Made by a program: the position numbers and the translations under genes. This document shows positions 1-6,263 of a stretch of DNA of 10,944 nucleotides, in pieces (position 1 is the first letter of the stretch; the number at the start of each line of letters is the position of its first letter). The notes under the pieces are model-generated. The model did no database searches. It was not told where the DNA came from and saw only the letters and a list, made by a program, of their open reading frames with translations. The stretch covers positions 1 through 10,944 of the forward strand of contig DBCW01000057.1 of the NCBI GenBank assembly GCA_002293265.1, written 5' to 3'. This DNA comes from Eggerthellales bacterium UBA948. GTDB taxonomy: Bacteria; Actinomycetota; Coriobacteriia; Coriobacteriales; UBA8131.

Positions 1-75
1 TGCATTGGGTTTTTCAATTTACCGCTAGGTGATTAGGAGAGCCAAAACAATGATGATAGACAAAATCAAAAGAGT

Positions 76-1143
76 CTAAACAGCTTGCTTTAACCTAGTT
101 TGCTTTTGCGGAAAGTAAATTCTTGCTAAAGGTCGTGGCAGCAAGTAGATTAGCGCACTCATGGCAATGGGTACCAGTAATTGGATCACAAGAAAGCCTA
201 CAATCGGTGGTATGCCTGTAGAGCTCGTTATGCCATAAGCCAATGTCTCGACCGGAAACCTGTCAATAATCAGTATGTGCATACAAAACAGAACCAGTGT
301 ATTGCGTCCTACAAATTGCATAAAGTTGCCAAATTGCCCTAGGTGCTTATCAATGAACTTTGCAAGAGGCACGACGCACAAACAACCACAAATTGCTCCA
401 ACGGCATCAGAAAGACCGTGCGGATAAGCGCAACCTACCGGATAAACTCCAACAGAATCACCAAACCACCAGATTGTGGTTATCCAGATTATCGGAAATG
501 TTATCCATATTGGAATTGGAATTTTTTTGTCCTCAAAAAGACCATGCTTGTTGCATAGGTAACCAACGTGCAAGAACAAAGACGCACAAAGCCCGGGCTG
601 AATACTAAATGGCAAAAATACATAACGTGAAGAATACCAACCTACTAAAAAAATCACTATGATTATTGCGCTTGCATACTTGGTCTTATGAGCCAATGAC
701 CACGCAAGCTTGCCCCAAAATAACGCCAGCAGAAACCAAATGCCACCAATAGCTGATACCGGAAACAGCGTTACGTCCGATCTGGAACCTGTACCATATA
801 CTGCAGCCATAAACACATCCCATGCGCCACTTCCCACAGTTGTCGGATCGCCTAAGACAAACACTACAATTGCCGTAATAATAACTGCAAGCAGTGCCGT
901 AACTGCATATGGTAGCAAAATCGACCGCGCTTCCTTCTTAAGGCTCCACTTAGAAGTTGGCTTTAAAAAGAAACCGCTGGCGAGCCAAAACAAAACAACA
1001 TTTATTGAAAATACGTAAAGCGAAATCTCTGACGGAATTACATCTTTTACGATGCTCCAATTAAACCCAATATGACCAAAGAAGATAAGAATTATCGCAA
1101 AAGCTTTTAAGATATCGATGTAGTGAATTCGTGCTTTAGTCAT
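76..1143 (-). CDS. Membrane acyltransferase, acyltransferase-3 family
   Basis: Predicted integral membrane O-acyltransferase (OafA/WecH/fucose-O-acetylase type) that would move an acyl group, usually acetyl, onto a cell-surface sugar. The N-terminus has the family signature: YIDILKAFAIILIFFGHIG, with the conserved Arg5 and His24. It is followed by about ten hydrophobic helices across the full 355 residues, normal for the family. I chose the ATG at 1143 because GAGGGAG lies 7-8 bases upstream; the longer open frame to 1203 adds 20 residues without a good ribosome site and would include the candidate -10 box. It lies 92 bases downstream of the DUF6020-like gene on the same strand and could be co-transcribed with it or use its own promoter. 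Family assignment is firm; the substrate is unknown, and a cell-wall glycopolymer is inferred from the neighbours. Confidence 0.9.
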   Translation of the reverse strand: MTKARIHYIDILKAFAIILIFFGHIGFNWSIVKDVIPSEISLYVFSINVVLFWLASGFFLKPTSKWSLKKEARSILLPYAVTALLAVIITAIVVFVLGDPTTVGSGAWDVFMAAVYGTGSRSDVTLFPVSAIGGIWFLLALFWGKLAWSLAHKTKYASAIIIVIFLVGWYSSRYVFLPFSIQPGLCASLFLHVGYLCNKHGLFEDKKIPIPIWITFPIIWITTIWWFGDSVGVYPVGCAYPHGLSDAVGAICGCLCVVPLAKFIDKHLGQFGNFMQFVGRNTLVLFCMHILIIDRFPVETLAYGITSSTGIPPIVGFLVIQLLVPIAMSALIYLLPRPLARIYFPQKQTRLKQAV

Positions 1144-1198
1144 AATTGAGCTCCCTCGCCAAAGTTGGAAAAGCGGTGCACTCCAAAACCGCAAGACC

Positions 1199-1225
1199 AT
1201 CATAACATAGGCTTTTGAATGTTAA
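1199..1225 (-). promoter_or_regulatory. Candidate promoter for the acyltransferase gene
   Basis: On the minus strand TTAACA (1220-1225) and TATGAT (1199-1204) each match the sigma-70-type consensus at five of six positions. The spacer is 15 bases, shorter than the usual 16-18, which lowers confidence. It lies in the short gap between the two minus-strand membrane protein genes and would give the acyltransferase an independent transcript. Confidence 0.3.
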
Positions 1226-1235
1226 TCGCTTAATG

Positions 1236-3005
1236 TTATAACTCTTTAAATTGACGACTTTTTTGGTACATAAATACTGCAAATATACATAGGATAGGTG
1301 TTGTGTAGATGAAGGGTATTGCGTACCTAAACGCTTCTGTTAAAGCTCCGGTCGATGGAGATACAAGCAGGAATAAAAAGGATACAAACACCGGTACAAT
1401 TAATCCCAAATAGCGCTTTTGACCTTTAAGTATTAACATAAAGCTGATCAAAGGAACAACAAATACATAAAAAGCCGGAGTGAACAGAAAGGATATTACC
1501 GGTAGTTGGGCAACAAGAACATCTAGCCTAGCTAAGCCTTTTGTTAAAAGCTTATTAACCTCCGGCCTATCGTAGTGTGGCACGTCTTCATACCAACCAA
1601 CTGCTACATCATTGTTAGTGCTCAGCCAGTCAAACACATTAGGATTACCTTCGCTGTAGTTTTCATTCACAAACCATTTTCCGTTTATAGCGCCTACAGC
1701 TCTAATATATGATTCCGGGTGCCTCAGTCCTTGAGAGACATAGCATTTTAAATAACGCTGCAACTGATCGCTTGTAGGCCAATATTCCACTCCCTCCAAA
1801 AATCCTATTCCTTTTATGTTGTCTATTACAAATGGGTAGTAACGCTCAGCAATATAGTCATAGCCCAACAACTCATCGATGATCTCTCGCTCTTCAGCAG
1901 TTACGTCATTTGGGTTTTCGATAACGTAACGTGCGGTTTGTTGATATAAAGCGCCAAATACTTCTACAGAAGATCCCGGAGAAACATTAAAAAGAGGGTA
2001 AACAATTGCGGGAATCAAAACAACGCTTGTTATAAGAGGCAATAAAATTGAGACAAAAAGTGTAATTAAAGCCTTCCTATATACTACTGCCAATACAAAA
2101 GCTGTTAAAACCACAAGATAAAGGCTGGTTTTTTTAGTTAGCATCATTAACAAACAGCTTAATATGAAAGCAAACGCCATGCCCGGCTTTTTGAATGTTG
2201 CTCCCTTACTTCTTATGTATTCAATCACAAATAAGAAGAACCATACGTATATCCATGCGAAAAAGGTTTCTTTAACAACAATGTTTGCCATGATTGGAAA
2301 CAGAGGAAACAGTGCATATATCGCCAACACGATACGCATCACCAAGCGCTTAACACCTAGGTTTTCAAGATAAGTACATGATACTGCCAATGTAAAAGCA
2401 GTTATTGTAACTTGTAATACAACCAAGCCAAAAAGCCCTGCTGTTGAGCTACCAGTTATGAACATGCCTAAATTAATGATCGCACCAAAAACAAAAGTGA
2501 CAAATATTGGATGGTGGTCGGTGAATGATGCGCCTTCTTGCATCGAGAAGACACCGTAAGAACTGTTACCAAAATACTGTCCTAATTGAAATATCGTGTC
2601 GTTAAACAGCACTCCCGGCAACAAGGCAATAGTTGCCGGCAACCAACATATAAAAAGCAGTAAGGCACGCTTCGCTGTTTTTAGATTAATTATCTGACCA
2701 ATTACAAAATCTTGTTTTTCTACATCTTCAAAGAATGTCTGCTTTTTGTCCGTCTCTGAAGTTTTTTGTGTGTTGCTAATAATGCTAAATCTGTTCAGGA
2801 GTTGTATTAGCAGCAGCAGACCCAAATATATAACGGCTGTCAAAACAAATGCAAAGACAATCTCAACAATACCAGGCGTACCCCATCCGTCATCTTTAAT
2901 AAATCCTGATGAAAGTGCGCTTACCCATGCAATGATTGCGGCTACAAAAAAAGGACTCCATCCCGCATTTTCAATTATTGCTTTGGCTTTTTGCATGATG
3001 AGCAT
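1236..3005 (-). CDS. Large polytopic membrane protein, DUF6020-like, possible GT-C-type glycosyltransferase
   Basis: A 589-residue protein with roughly 12 hydrophobic helices. After two N-terminal helices and a charged segment (about residues 78-112) come features I associate with DUF6020 proteins: LPGVLFNDT with the downstream QLGQYFG near residues 128-146, the loop motif SFTDHHPIF near 160-168, and VVKETF near 243-248. A hydrophilic loop rich in aromatic and acidic residues (about 355-475) sits between the central and last helix groups. Acidic residues in an early loop plus many helices resemble GT-C enzymes that use polyprenyl-phosphate sugars, but I see no assignment stronger than family resemblance. 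The ATG at 3005 is preferred over the TTG at 3011 because AAGGA lies six bases before it. It diverges from a GT2 gene, so it is a candidate for the transferase step of a three-component glycosylation system. It could instead be a transporter-like protein of unknown role. Confidence 0.6.
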   Translation of the reverse strand: MLIMQKAKAIIENAGWSPFFVAAIIAWVSALSSGFIKDDGWGTPGIVEIVFAFVLTAVIYLGLLLLIQLLNRFSIISNTQKTSETDKKQTFFEDVEKQDFVIGQIINLKTAKRALLLFICWLPATIALLPGVLFNDTIFQLGQYFGNSSYGVFSMQEGASFTDHHPIFVTFVFGAIINLGMFITGSSTAGLFGLVVLQVTITAFTLAVSCTYLENLGVKRLVMRIVLAIYALFPLFPIMANIVVKETFFAWIYVWFFLFVIEYIRSKGATFKKPGMAFAFILSCLLMMLTKKTSLYLVVLTAFVLAVVYRKALITLFVSILLPLITSVVLIPAIVYPLFNVSPGSSVEVFGALYQQTARYVIENPNDVTAEEREIIDELLGYDYIAERYYPFVIDNIKGIGFLEGVEYWPTSDQLQRYLKCYVSQGLRHPESYIRAVGAINGKWFVNENYSEGNPNVFDWLSTNNDVAVGWYEDVPHYDRPEVNKLLTKGLARLDVLVAQLPVISFLFTPAFYVFVVPLISFMLILKGQKRYLGLIVPVFVSFLFLLVSPSTGALTEAFRYAIPFIYTTPILCIFAVFMYQKSRQFKEL

Positions 3006-3064
3006 TGGCAATCCTTTTTATGGTTAAGAAAGCTTGTTCCAATGCAATATTACCAGAAGACAAA

Positions 3065-3092
3065 TTAATAATTGATTACATGCAAATGTAAA
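3065..3092 (-). promoter_or_regulatory. Candidate promoter for the DUF6020-like gene
   Basis: On the minus strand TTTACA (3087-3092, five of six to the -35 consensus) and TATTAA (3065-3070, four of six to the -10 consensus) are separated by 16 bases. They sit about 60 bases upstream of the chosen ATG at 3005, inside an AT-rich divergent region, where several weaker matches also occur. Confidence 0.35.
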
Positions 3093-3256
3093 GTTGTTCA
3101 AAAGCATGGTGTTATCAAGAACTCATTATCACATCTGTCTTTTTATATATTTATCTTCTTATAACATATAGTGTGATTATTTTCTCTAATTTATTTAGTT
3201 TCTTTGTTCTATTCAGTCTTGGTATTCTCTACAATTAAGCGAGGATAAAGTACTAA

Positions 3257-3283
3257 GGAAGTGCCGATTTAATCATTACTTCC
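3257..3283 (+). repeat. 27-bp remnant of the palindromic element in the leader of the first GT2 gene
   Basis: Positions 3257-3277 repeat, base for base, the last 21 bases of the intact element at 4606-4626 read on the opposite strand (GGAAGTGCCGATTTAAT followed by CATT). They are followed at once by ACTTCC, the complement of the element's first six bases. The whole could be a deletion derivative keeping one end and the tip of the other. CTAA precedes it (3253-3256) and TAAA or an overlapping CTAA follows, in keeping with a YTAR target. Its two tips could form a six-base stem with a 15-base loop just before the Shine-Dalgarno sequence. Confidence 0.7.
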
Positions 3284-3298
3284 TAAAAGGAGAAGTTG

Positions 3299-4465
3299 AT
3301 GCCACAACATGATTTTCAACTTGAGTTGACGATATTAATGCCCTGCCTTGATGAGGCTGAGACACTTGCAATTTGCATAGATAAAGCAAAAGGATTTCTG
3401 GAAAAAAGCGGAATAAGTGGAGAGATTGTAATTGCCGATAATGGCAGCACAGATGGATCACAAGATATTGCCAGAGAGCATGGAGCAAGAGTAGTTGATG
3501 TGCCACAGCGTGGTTATGGTGCCGCTCTAATCGGAGGGTGCAACGCCGCAAAAGGTAAATACGTAATCATGGGCGATGCTGACGATAGTTATGACTTTAC
3601 CAACTTGTCAGCTTTTGTTGAGCGTTTGCGTGCAGGCGACGATCTGGTAATGGGTAATCGTTTTGCAGGAGGTATTGCCAAAGGGGCAATGCCCGCTTTA
3701 CACAAATACTTGGGTAATCCGGTTTTATCCGGACTTGGAAGAATGTTCTTCAAGTGCCCGATCAAAGACTTTCACTGTGGACTTAGAGGATACAATACAA
3801 GCCGCATGCGTGAGCTTGGGCTTCAGACATTAGGTATGGAGTATGCCAGCGAGATGGTTGTGCAGTCTATTATTAACAACTACAAAGTTTCTGAAGTTCC
3901 AACAACGCTATCGCCTGACGGACGGACGCGACCACCGCACTTGCGTAGTTGGCGCGATGGATGGCGTCACTTGAAGTTTCTCTTAATGCATAGTCCTAAT
4001 TGGTTGTTTTTGTATCCTGGGATTGTTTTGGTCATTATAGGTCTTGTTTTAGGCATAATTGTAGAAATATCACCACTAAACTTCTTTGGTGCCACACTTG
4101 ATATCAATACTCTTTTGTATTTTGCGGCGATGGTCATTGCAGGCTTTAACATAATATCTATCCATTGTTTTACAAAAGTCTATGCTGTAAAAGCAAAATT
4201 TATCAAAGTTGAGCAAGCACCTTTTAGGAATCTAAACGCAGATACGTGCGCATTGGCTGGTTTTATCATTGGTTTGATCGGTATTGTAGCTACAATATTT
4301 GCTTTTGTAATCTGGGGTGGCACTTCTTTTGGCGATTTAGAGCCTGAGTCATTTATGCGTATAACAATTCCTGCCACAACCCTAATTATTGTTGGAGTCC
4401 AACTTGTGTTCTCAGGATTCTTTCTGGACATTTTACGCATTAAAACAAAGGACAAAGAGCTCTAG
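3299..4465 (+). CDS. Membrane-anchored family 2 glycosyltransferase, dolichyl-phosphate-glucose-synthase type
   Basis: A 388-residue polyprenyl-phosphate glycosyltransferase expected to move a sugar from a nucleotide donor to undecaprenyl phosphate on the inner membrane face. The GT-A domain fills residues 8-230: TILMPCLDEAETL at 11-23, DNGSTDGS at 47-54, and the metal and nucleotide-sugar binding DADD at 93-96. GNRF (119-122), DFHCGLRGY (157-165) and the SPDGRTRPPHLRSWRDGWRH block (205-224) are typical of the dolichyl-phosphate-glucose-synthase-like group. Four helices follow at about 235-257, 272-292, 316-339 and 354-378. The ATG at 3299 is chosen over the adjacent in-frame TTG at 3296 because AAAAGGAG ends six bases before it. 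The gene is bracketed by a remnant and a full copy of the same palindromic element, and its TAG stop lies within that element's CTAG target duplication. Sugar identity is unknown. Confidence 0.9.
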   Translation: MPQHDFQLELTILMPCLDEAETLAICIDKAKGFLEKSGISGEIVIADNGSTDGSQDIAREHGARVVDVPQRGYGAALIGGCNAAKGKYVIMGDADDSYDFTNLSAFVERLRAGDDLVMGNRFAGGIAKGAMPALHKYLGNPVLSGLGRMFFKCPIKDFHCGLRGYNTSRMRELGLQTLGMEYASEMVVQSIINNYKVSEVPTTLSPDGRTRPPHLRSWRDGWRHLKFLLMHSPNWLFLYPGIVLVIIGLVLGIIVEISPLNFFGATLDINTLLYFAAMVIAGFNIISIHCFTKVYAVKAKFIKVEQAPFRNLNADTCALAGFIIGLIGIVATIFAFVIWGGTSFGDLEPESFMRITIPATTLIIVGVQLVFSGFFLDILRIKTKDKEL

Positions 4466-4626
4466 GGAAGTGCCGATTTAATGCTTGTGCGTCAGATTCT
4501 GCTCAGTTTGTTCCAAATCTGTTTGAGCAGGCAACGGCACTACCTAGCGTAATGTCGTTGTCTGCTCGGACATATCTGGGTCAAACTGTGCTGAAGATGG
4601 CGAGCAATGATTAAATCGGCACTTCC
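4466..4626. mobile_element. 161-bp MITE-like palindromic element with 17-bp perfect terminal inverted repeats
   Basis: The ends are GGAAGTGCCGATTTAAT (4466-4482) and its exact reverse complement (4610-4626), each flanked by CTAG (4462-4465 and 4627-4630). The interior is also palindromic. Arms 4466-4543 and 4549-4626 align without a gap around the loop CTAGC (4544-4548), and by hand count about 60 of 78 positions form Watson-Crick pairs, with several further G-U pairs. The best inner blocks are 4504-4510 with 4582-4588 and 4525-4536 with 4556-4567. There is no open reading frame of note, so it would be non-autonomous. From memory, IS5-group elements use a 4-bp YTAR target and have GGAAG-type tips, so an IS5-related transposase elsewhere in the genome is a plausible driver. 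The left CTAG contains the stop codon of the preceding gene. When transcribed it would fold into a long hairpin between two glycosyltransferase genes. Confidence 0.85.
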
Positions 4627-4649
4627 CTAGTTTATGTGCGCTGTATAAT
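4621..4649 (+). promoter_or_regulatory. Candidate promoter for the GtrB-GtrA pair, -10 box beside the mobile element
   Basis: TATAAT at 4644-4649 is a perfect -10 hexamer preceded directly by TG. With a 17-base spacer the -35 position falls at 4621-4626, the last six bases of the palindromic element (ACTTCC), a poor -35 match. A second weaker pair, TTGTCT (4653-4658) and TATCTT (4675-4680), lies just downstream with a 16-base spacer. Either would yield a short leader to the ATG at 4740. Confidence 0.4.
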
Positions 4650-4739
4650 AATTTGTCTTATGGCATAATTACTTTATCTTGATCTGCTGATTTTATATCA
4701 GTATTTTCAGGACGTAATTATTTGCGCAAGGGGATTTAT

Positions 4740-5708
4740 ATGAATTTTGGAACTAGGGTCGCGGTCATTATTCCGTGCTTTAACGAAGAGCTTACTATTG
4801 CAAAAGTTGTCGAAGATTTTGGACGCATCTTGCCTGATGCTGACATATACGTTTACAACAACAACTCCACAGACTCAACAGCTTCAATAGCTCGTGAACA
4901 CGGTGCAATCATTAGAAACGAACCCAGACAAGGTAAAGGCAATGCAGTGCGTCAAGCATTTCGCGATATAGACGCGGATTACTACGTTATGATTGATGGC
5001 GATGATACTTATCCAGCTGAAGCAGTGCATGAGATGCTGGAGCCTCTCATAAGAGGCGAAGCTGACATGGTCATTGGGGACAGGTTGTCCAACATGAGTT
5101 ATCACGCTGAAAACAAGCGTGCTTTTCATAGCTTTGGAAACAACCTTGTTCGCTCGCTAATCAGCATGTTTTACGGTGTTAAATACAACGACATAATGAC
5201 AGGTTACCGTGCTTTCAATCGTGTTTTTGTTAAGTCGTTCCCTATTTTGTCTAAAGGATTTGAGATAGAGACCGAATTATCCATACATTGTATTGATAAG
5301 AACTGGCGCATAGTCGAAATACCAATCGATTATCGTGATCGTCCTGAGGGAAGTGTATCCAAGCTCTCAACATTTAGCGATGGCTTTAAAGTATTGATGA
5401 CCATCATGACGCTCTTTAAGGACTATAAGCCGCTGGCACTCTTTTCAGTAGTTGGAGCACTGTTTTCGCTTATCGGATTGGTATTTGGCATTACTGTTGT
5501 GATCGATTTTGCACAAACCGGACTCGTGGAGCGTCTTCCGACTGCTATACTTGCTGTTGCACTTGTGTTTTGTGGGTTGCTTTCTCTGGCCTGTGGACTA
5601 ATCCTCGACACAACCGTAAAGGGTTACCGCAAACAATACGAGCTTATGCTGATGGACAAGCAGGAGTGGCAAAATATGAGTCAGTCTACACTTAATTCTG
5701 ACCAATAA
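4740..5708 (+). CDS. GtrB-like family 2 polyprenyl-phosphate glycosyltransferase
   Basis: A 322-residue membrane GT2 enzyme that should make an undecaprenyl-phosphate-linked sugar. The catalytic domain spans residues 6-230: VAVIIPCFNEELTI at 7-20, NNNSTDST at 40-47, DGDDTYP at 86-92 (metal and donor binding), and the TGYRAFNRVF block at 154-163. FEIETELSIH (174-183) and YRDRPEGSVSKLSTFSDG (198-215) are typical of the DPM1/GtrB-like group. Two C-terminal helices lie at about 232-254 and 267-290, as in GtrB/CsbB proteins. The ATG at 4740 has AAGGGGA just upstream; the in-frame TTG at 4722 is not supported. A gtrA-like gene follows after 17 bases, so the two form an operon. The first GT2 gene is only distantly similar and has four helices rather than two, so they probably act on different donors or acceptors. 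Confidence 0.92.
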   Translation: MNFGTRVAVIIPCFNEELTIAKVVEDFGRILPDADIYVYNNNSTDSTASIAREHGAIIRNEPRQGKGNAVRQAFRDIDADYYVMIDGDDTYPAEAVHEMLEPLIRGEADMVIGDRLSNMSYHAENKRAFHSFGNNLVRSLISMFYGVKYNDIMTGYRAFNRVFVKSFPILSKGFEIETELSIHCIDKNWRIVEIPIDYRDRPEGSVSKLSTFSDGFKVLMTIMTLFKDYKPLALFSVVGALFSLIGLVFGITVVIDFAQTGLVERLPTAILAVALVFCGLLSLACGLILDTTVKGYRKQYELMLMDKQEWQNMSQSTLNSDQ

Positions 5709-5725
5709 TTATTAGGAGGCGTTGG

Positions 5726-6139
5726 GTGCCTTTAAATATTAAGAAACTCATTTCCGAGTCAGGCAGATACTTGATTATTGGCTTTTCGTCTGCTGCTATC
5801 GAGCTGGGGTTGTTTTGGATCCTTTATGAGCTGGTTGGTTTTCGCACCATCGTTTCTCCACTTGGAGTAACTCTTCTGCTCAGCAATGTGATCGCCATTC
5901 TGCTTGCCACTCTCTTTAACTTTGTCATGAACTACAAATGGACTTTTAAATCATCATCGCATATAGCTCGCTCAGCCACTCTTTTTATTCTACTTTTTGT
6001 TTTTAATCAGATATTCTCAAATGTGGCTATCGTATTTCTCCTAAACAATGGCACAAATTCGATGCTGGCTAAAGTTATTACCATGGCCTGCATCGTTTGC
6101 TGGAATTTCTTTCTCTATCGCTTTGTTGTTTTCAAATAG
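5726..6139 (+). CDS. GtrA-family membrane protein, likely lipid-linked sugar flippase
   Basis: A 137-residue protein with four hydrophobic helices, the usual length and topology of GtrA. Family marks are visible: RYLIIGFSSAAIELG at the first helix (about 14-28), NFVMNYKWTF at about 65-74 after the second helix, and the terminal WNFFLYRFVVF. GtrA proteins are proposed to flip the undecaprenyl-phosphate sugar made by the neighbouring GtrB to the outer face. The start is a GTG at 5726 with a strong AGGAGG six bases upstream (5714-5719). Spacing of 17 bases from the GT2 gene implies co-transcription. It is the last gene of the plus-strand operon and runs toward the glucosaminidase gene. Confidence 0.92.
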   Translation: MPLNIKKLISESGRYLIIGFSSAAIELGLFWILYELVGFRTIVSPLGVTLLLSNVIAILLATLFNFVMNYKWTFKSSSHIARSATLFILLFVFNQIFSNVAIVFLLNNGTNSMLAKVITMACIVCWNFFLYRFVVFK

Positions 6140-6164
6140 TGGGTGTCTTTTCCTACAAAAGTGA

Positions 6165-6201
6165 GAATCCATCGCCGTACAAAGCTTACAGCAATGGATT
6201 C
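6165..6201 (-). terminator. Hairpin in the convergent gap, better paired on the minus strand
   Basis: GAATCCATCGCCG (6165-6177) and CAGCAATGGATTC (6189-6201) form a 13-position stem with an 11-base loop. On the plus strand two positions are C-A mismatches; in a minus-strand transcript both become U-G pairs and the stem is complete. The minus-strand RNA continues with a short T-rich stretch (CACTTTTG), so this fits a weak intrinsic terminator for the glucosaminidase gene. Confidence 0.4.
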
Positions 6202-6238
6202 CAGTCTTCGCATAAATAACAGAGAAACGCTCTCACAC

Positions 6239-6258
6239 GACCTGACGGTCTTTATTTT
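6239..6258 (+). terminator. Weak candidate terminator for the GtrB-GtrA operon
   Basis: GACC (6239-6242) and GGTC (6247-6250) form a four-pair stem with a TGAC loop, followed directly by TTTATTTT. The stem is short, so the call rests mainly on the T-run and on its place about 100 bases after the gtrA-like stop. Confidence 0.25.
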
Positions 6259-6263
6259 CTCCT

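Larger units (their letters stand above)
3006..3298. promoter_or_regulatory. AT-rich divergent control region between the DUF6020-like gene and the first GT2 gene
   Basis: These 293 bases hold no convincing gene on either strand. The middle (about 3130-3215) is very AT-rich. For the plus-strand gene the best -10 candidates are TATTCT with an upstream TG (3220-3228, extended -10 form) or TACAAT (3230-3235), but no good -35 box lies at the normal distance from either. The right end carries a 27-base remnant of the palindromic element described separately, and then the ribosome binding site AAAAGGAG (3286-3292 region). Confidence 0.45.

Noticed and set aside
28..78. In-frame hydrophobic extension after the acyltransferase TAG stop (reads TLLILSIIIVLALLIT before the next stop)
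   Set aside because: It looks like a membrane helix, but T-rich DNA codes hydrophobic residues by default, and the acyltransferase is already full length. No evidence for readthrough is visible.
51..79. Nine-codon plus-strand frame with an upstream AGGAGA
   Set aside because: Too short to support, with no recognisable product or conserved context in view. It could equally be chance.
3276..3551. Minus-strand open frame over the first GT2 gene
   Set aside because: Antisense to the conserved catalytic domain; Leu/His-rich composition typical of a shadow.
4466..4626. CRISPR-like or attenuator/riboswitch reading of the palindromic element
   Set aside because: There is only one unit, no spacer series, and the perfect tips with flanking CTAG duplications and a second partial copy fit a transposable element better.
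4685..4706. Small hairpin (CTGAT 4687-4691 with ATCAG 4697-4701) in the leader of the GtrB-like gene
   Set aside because: Only five strong pairs, AT-rich, and without a strong T-run; not enough for a terminator or riboswitch call.
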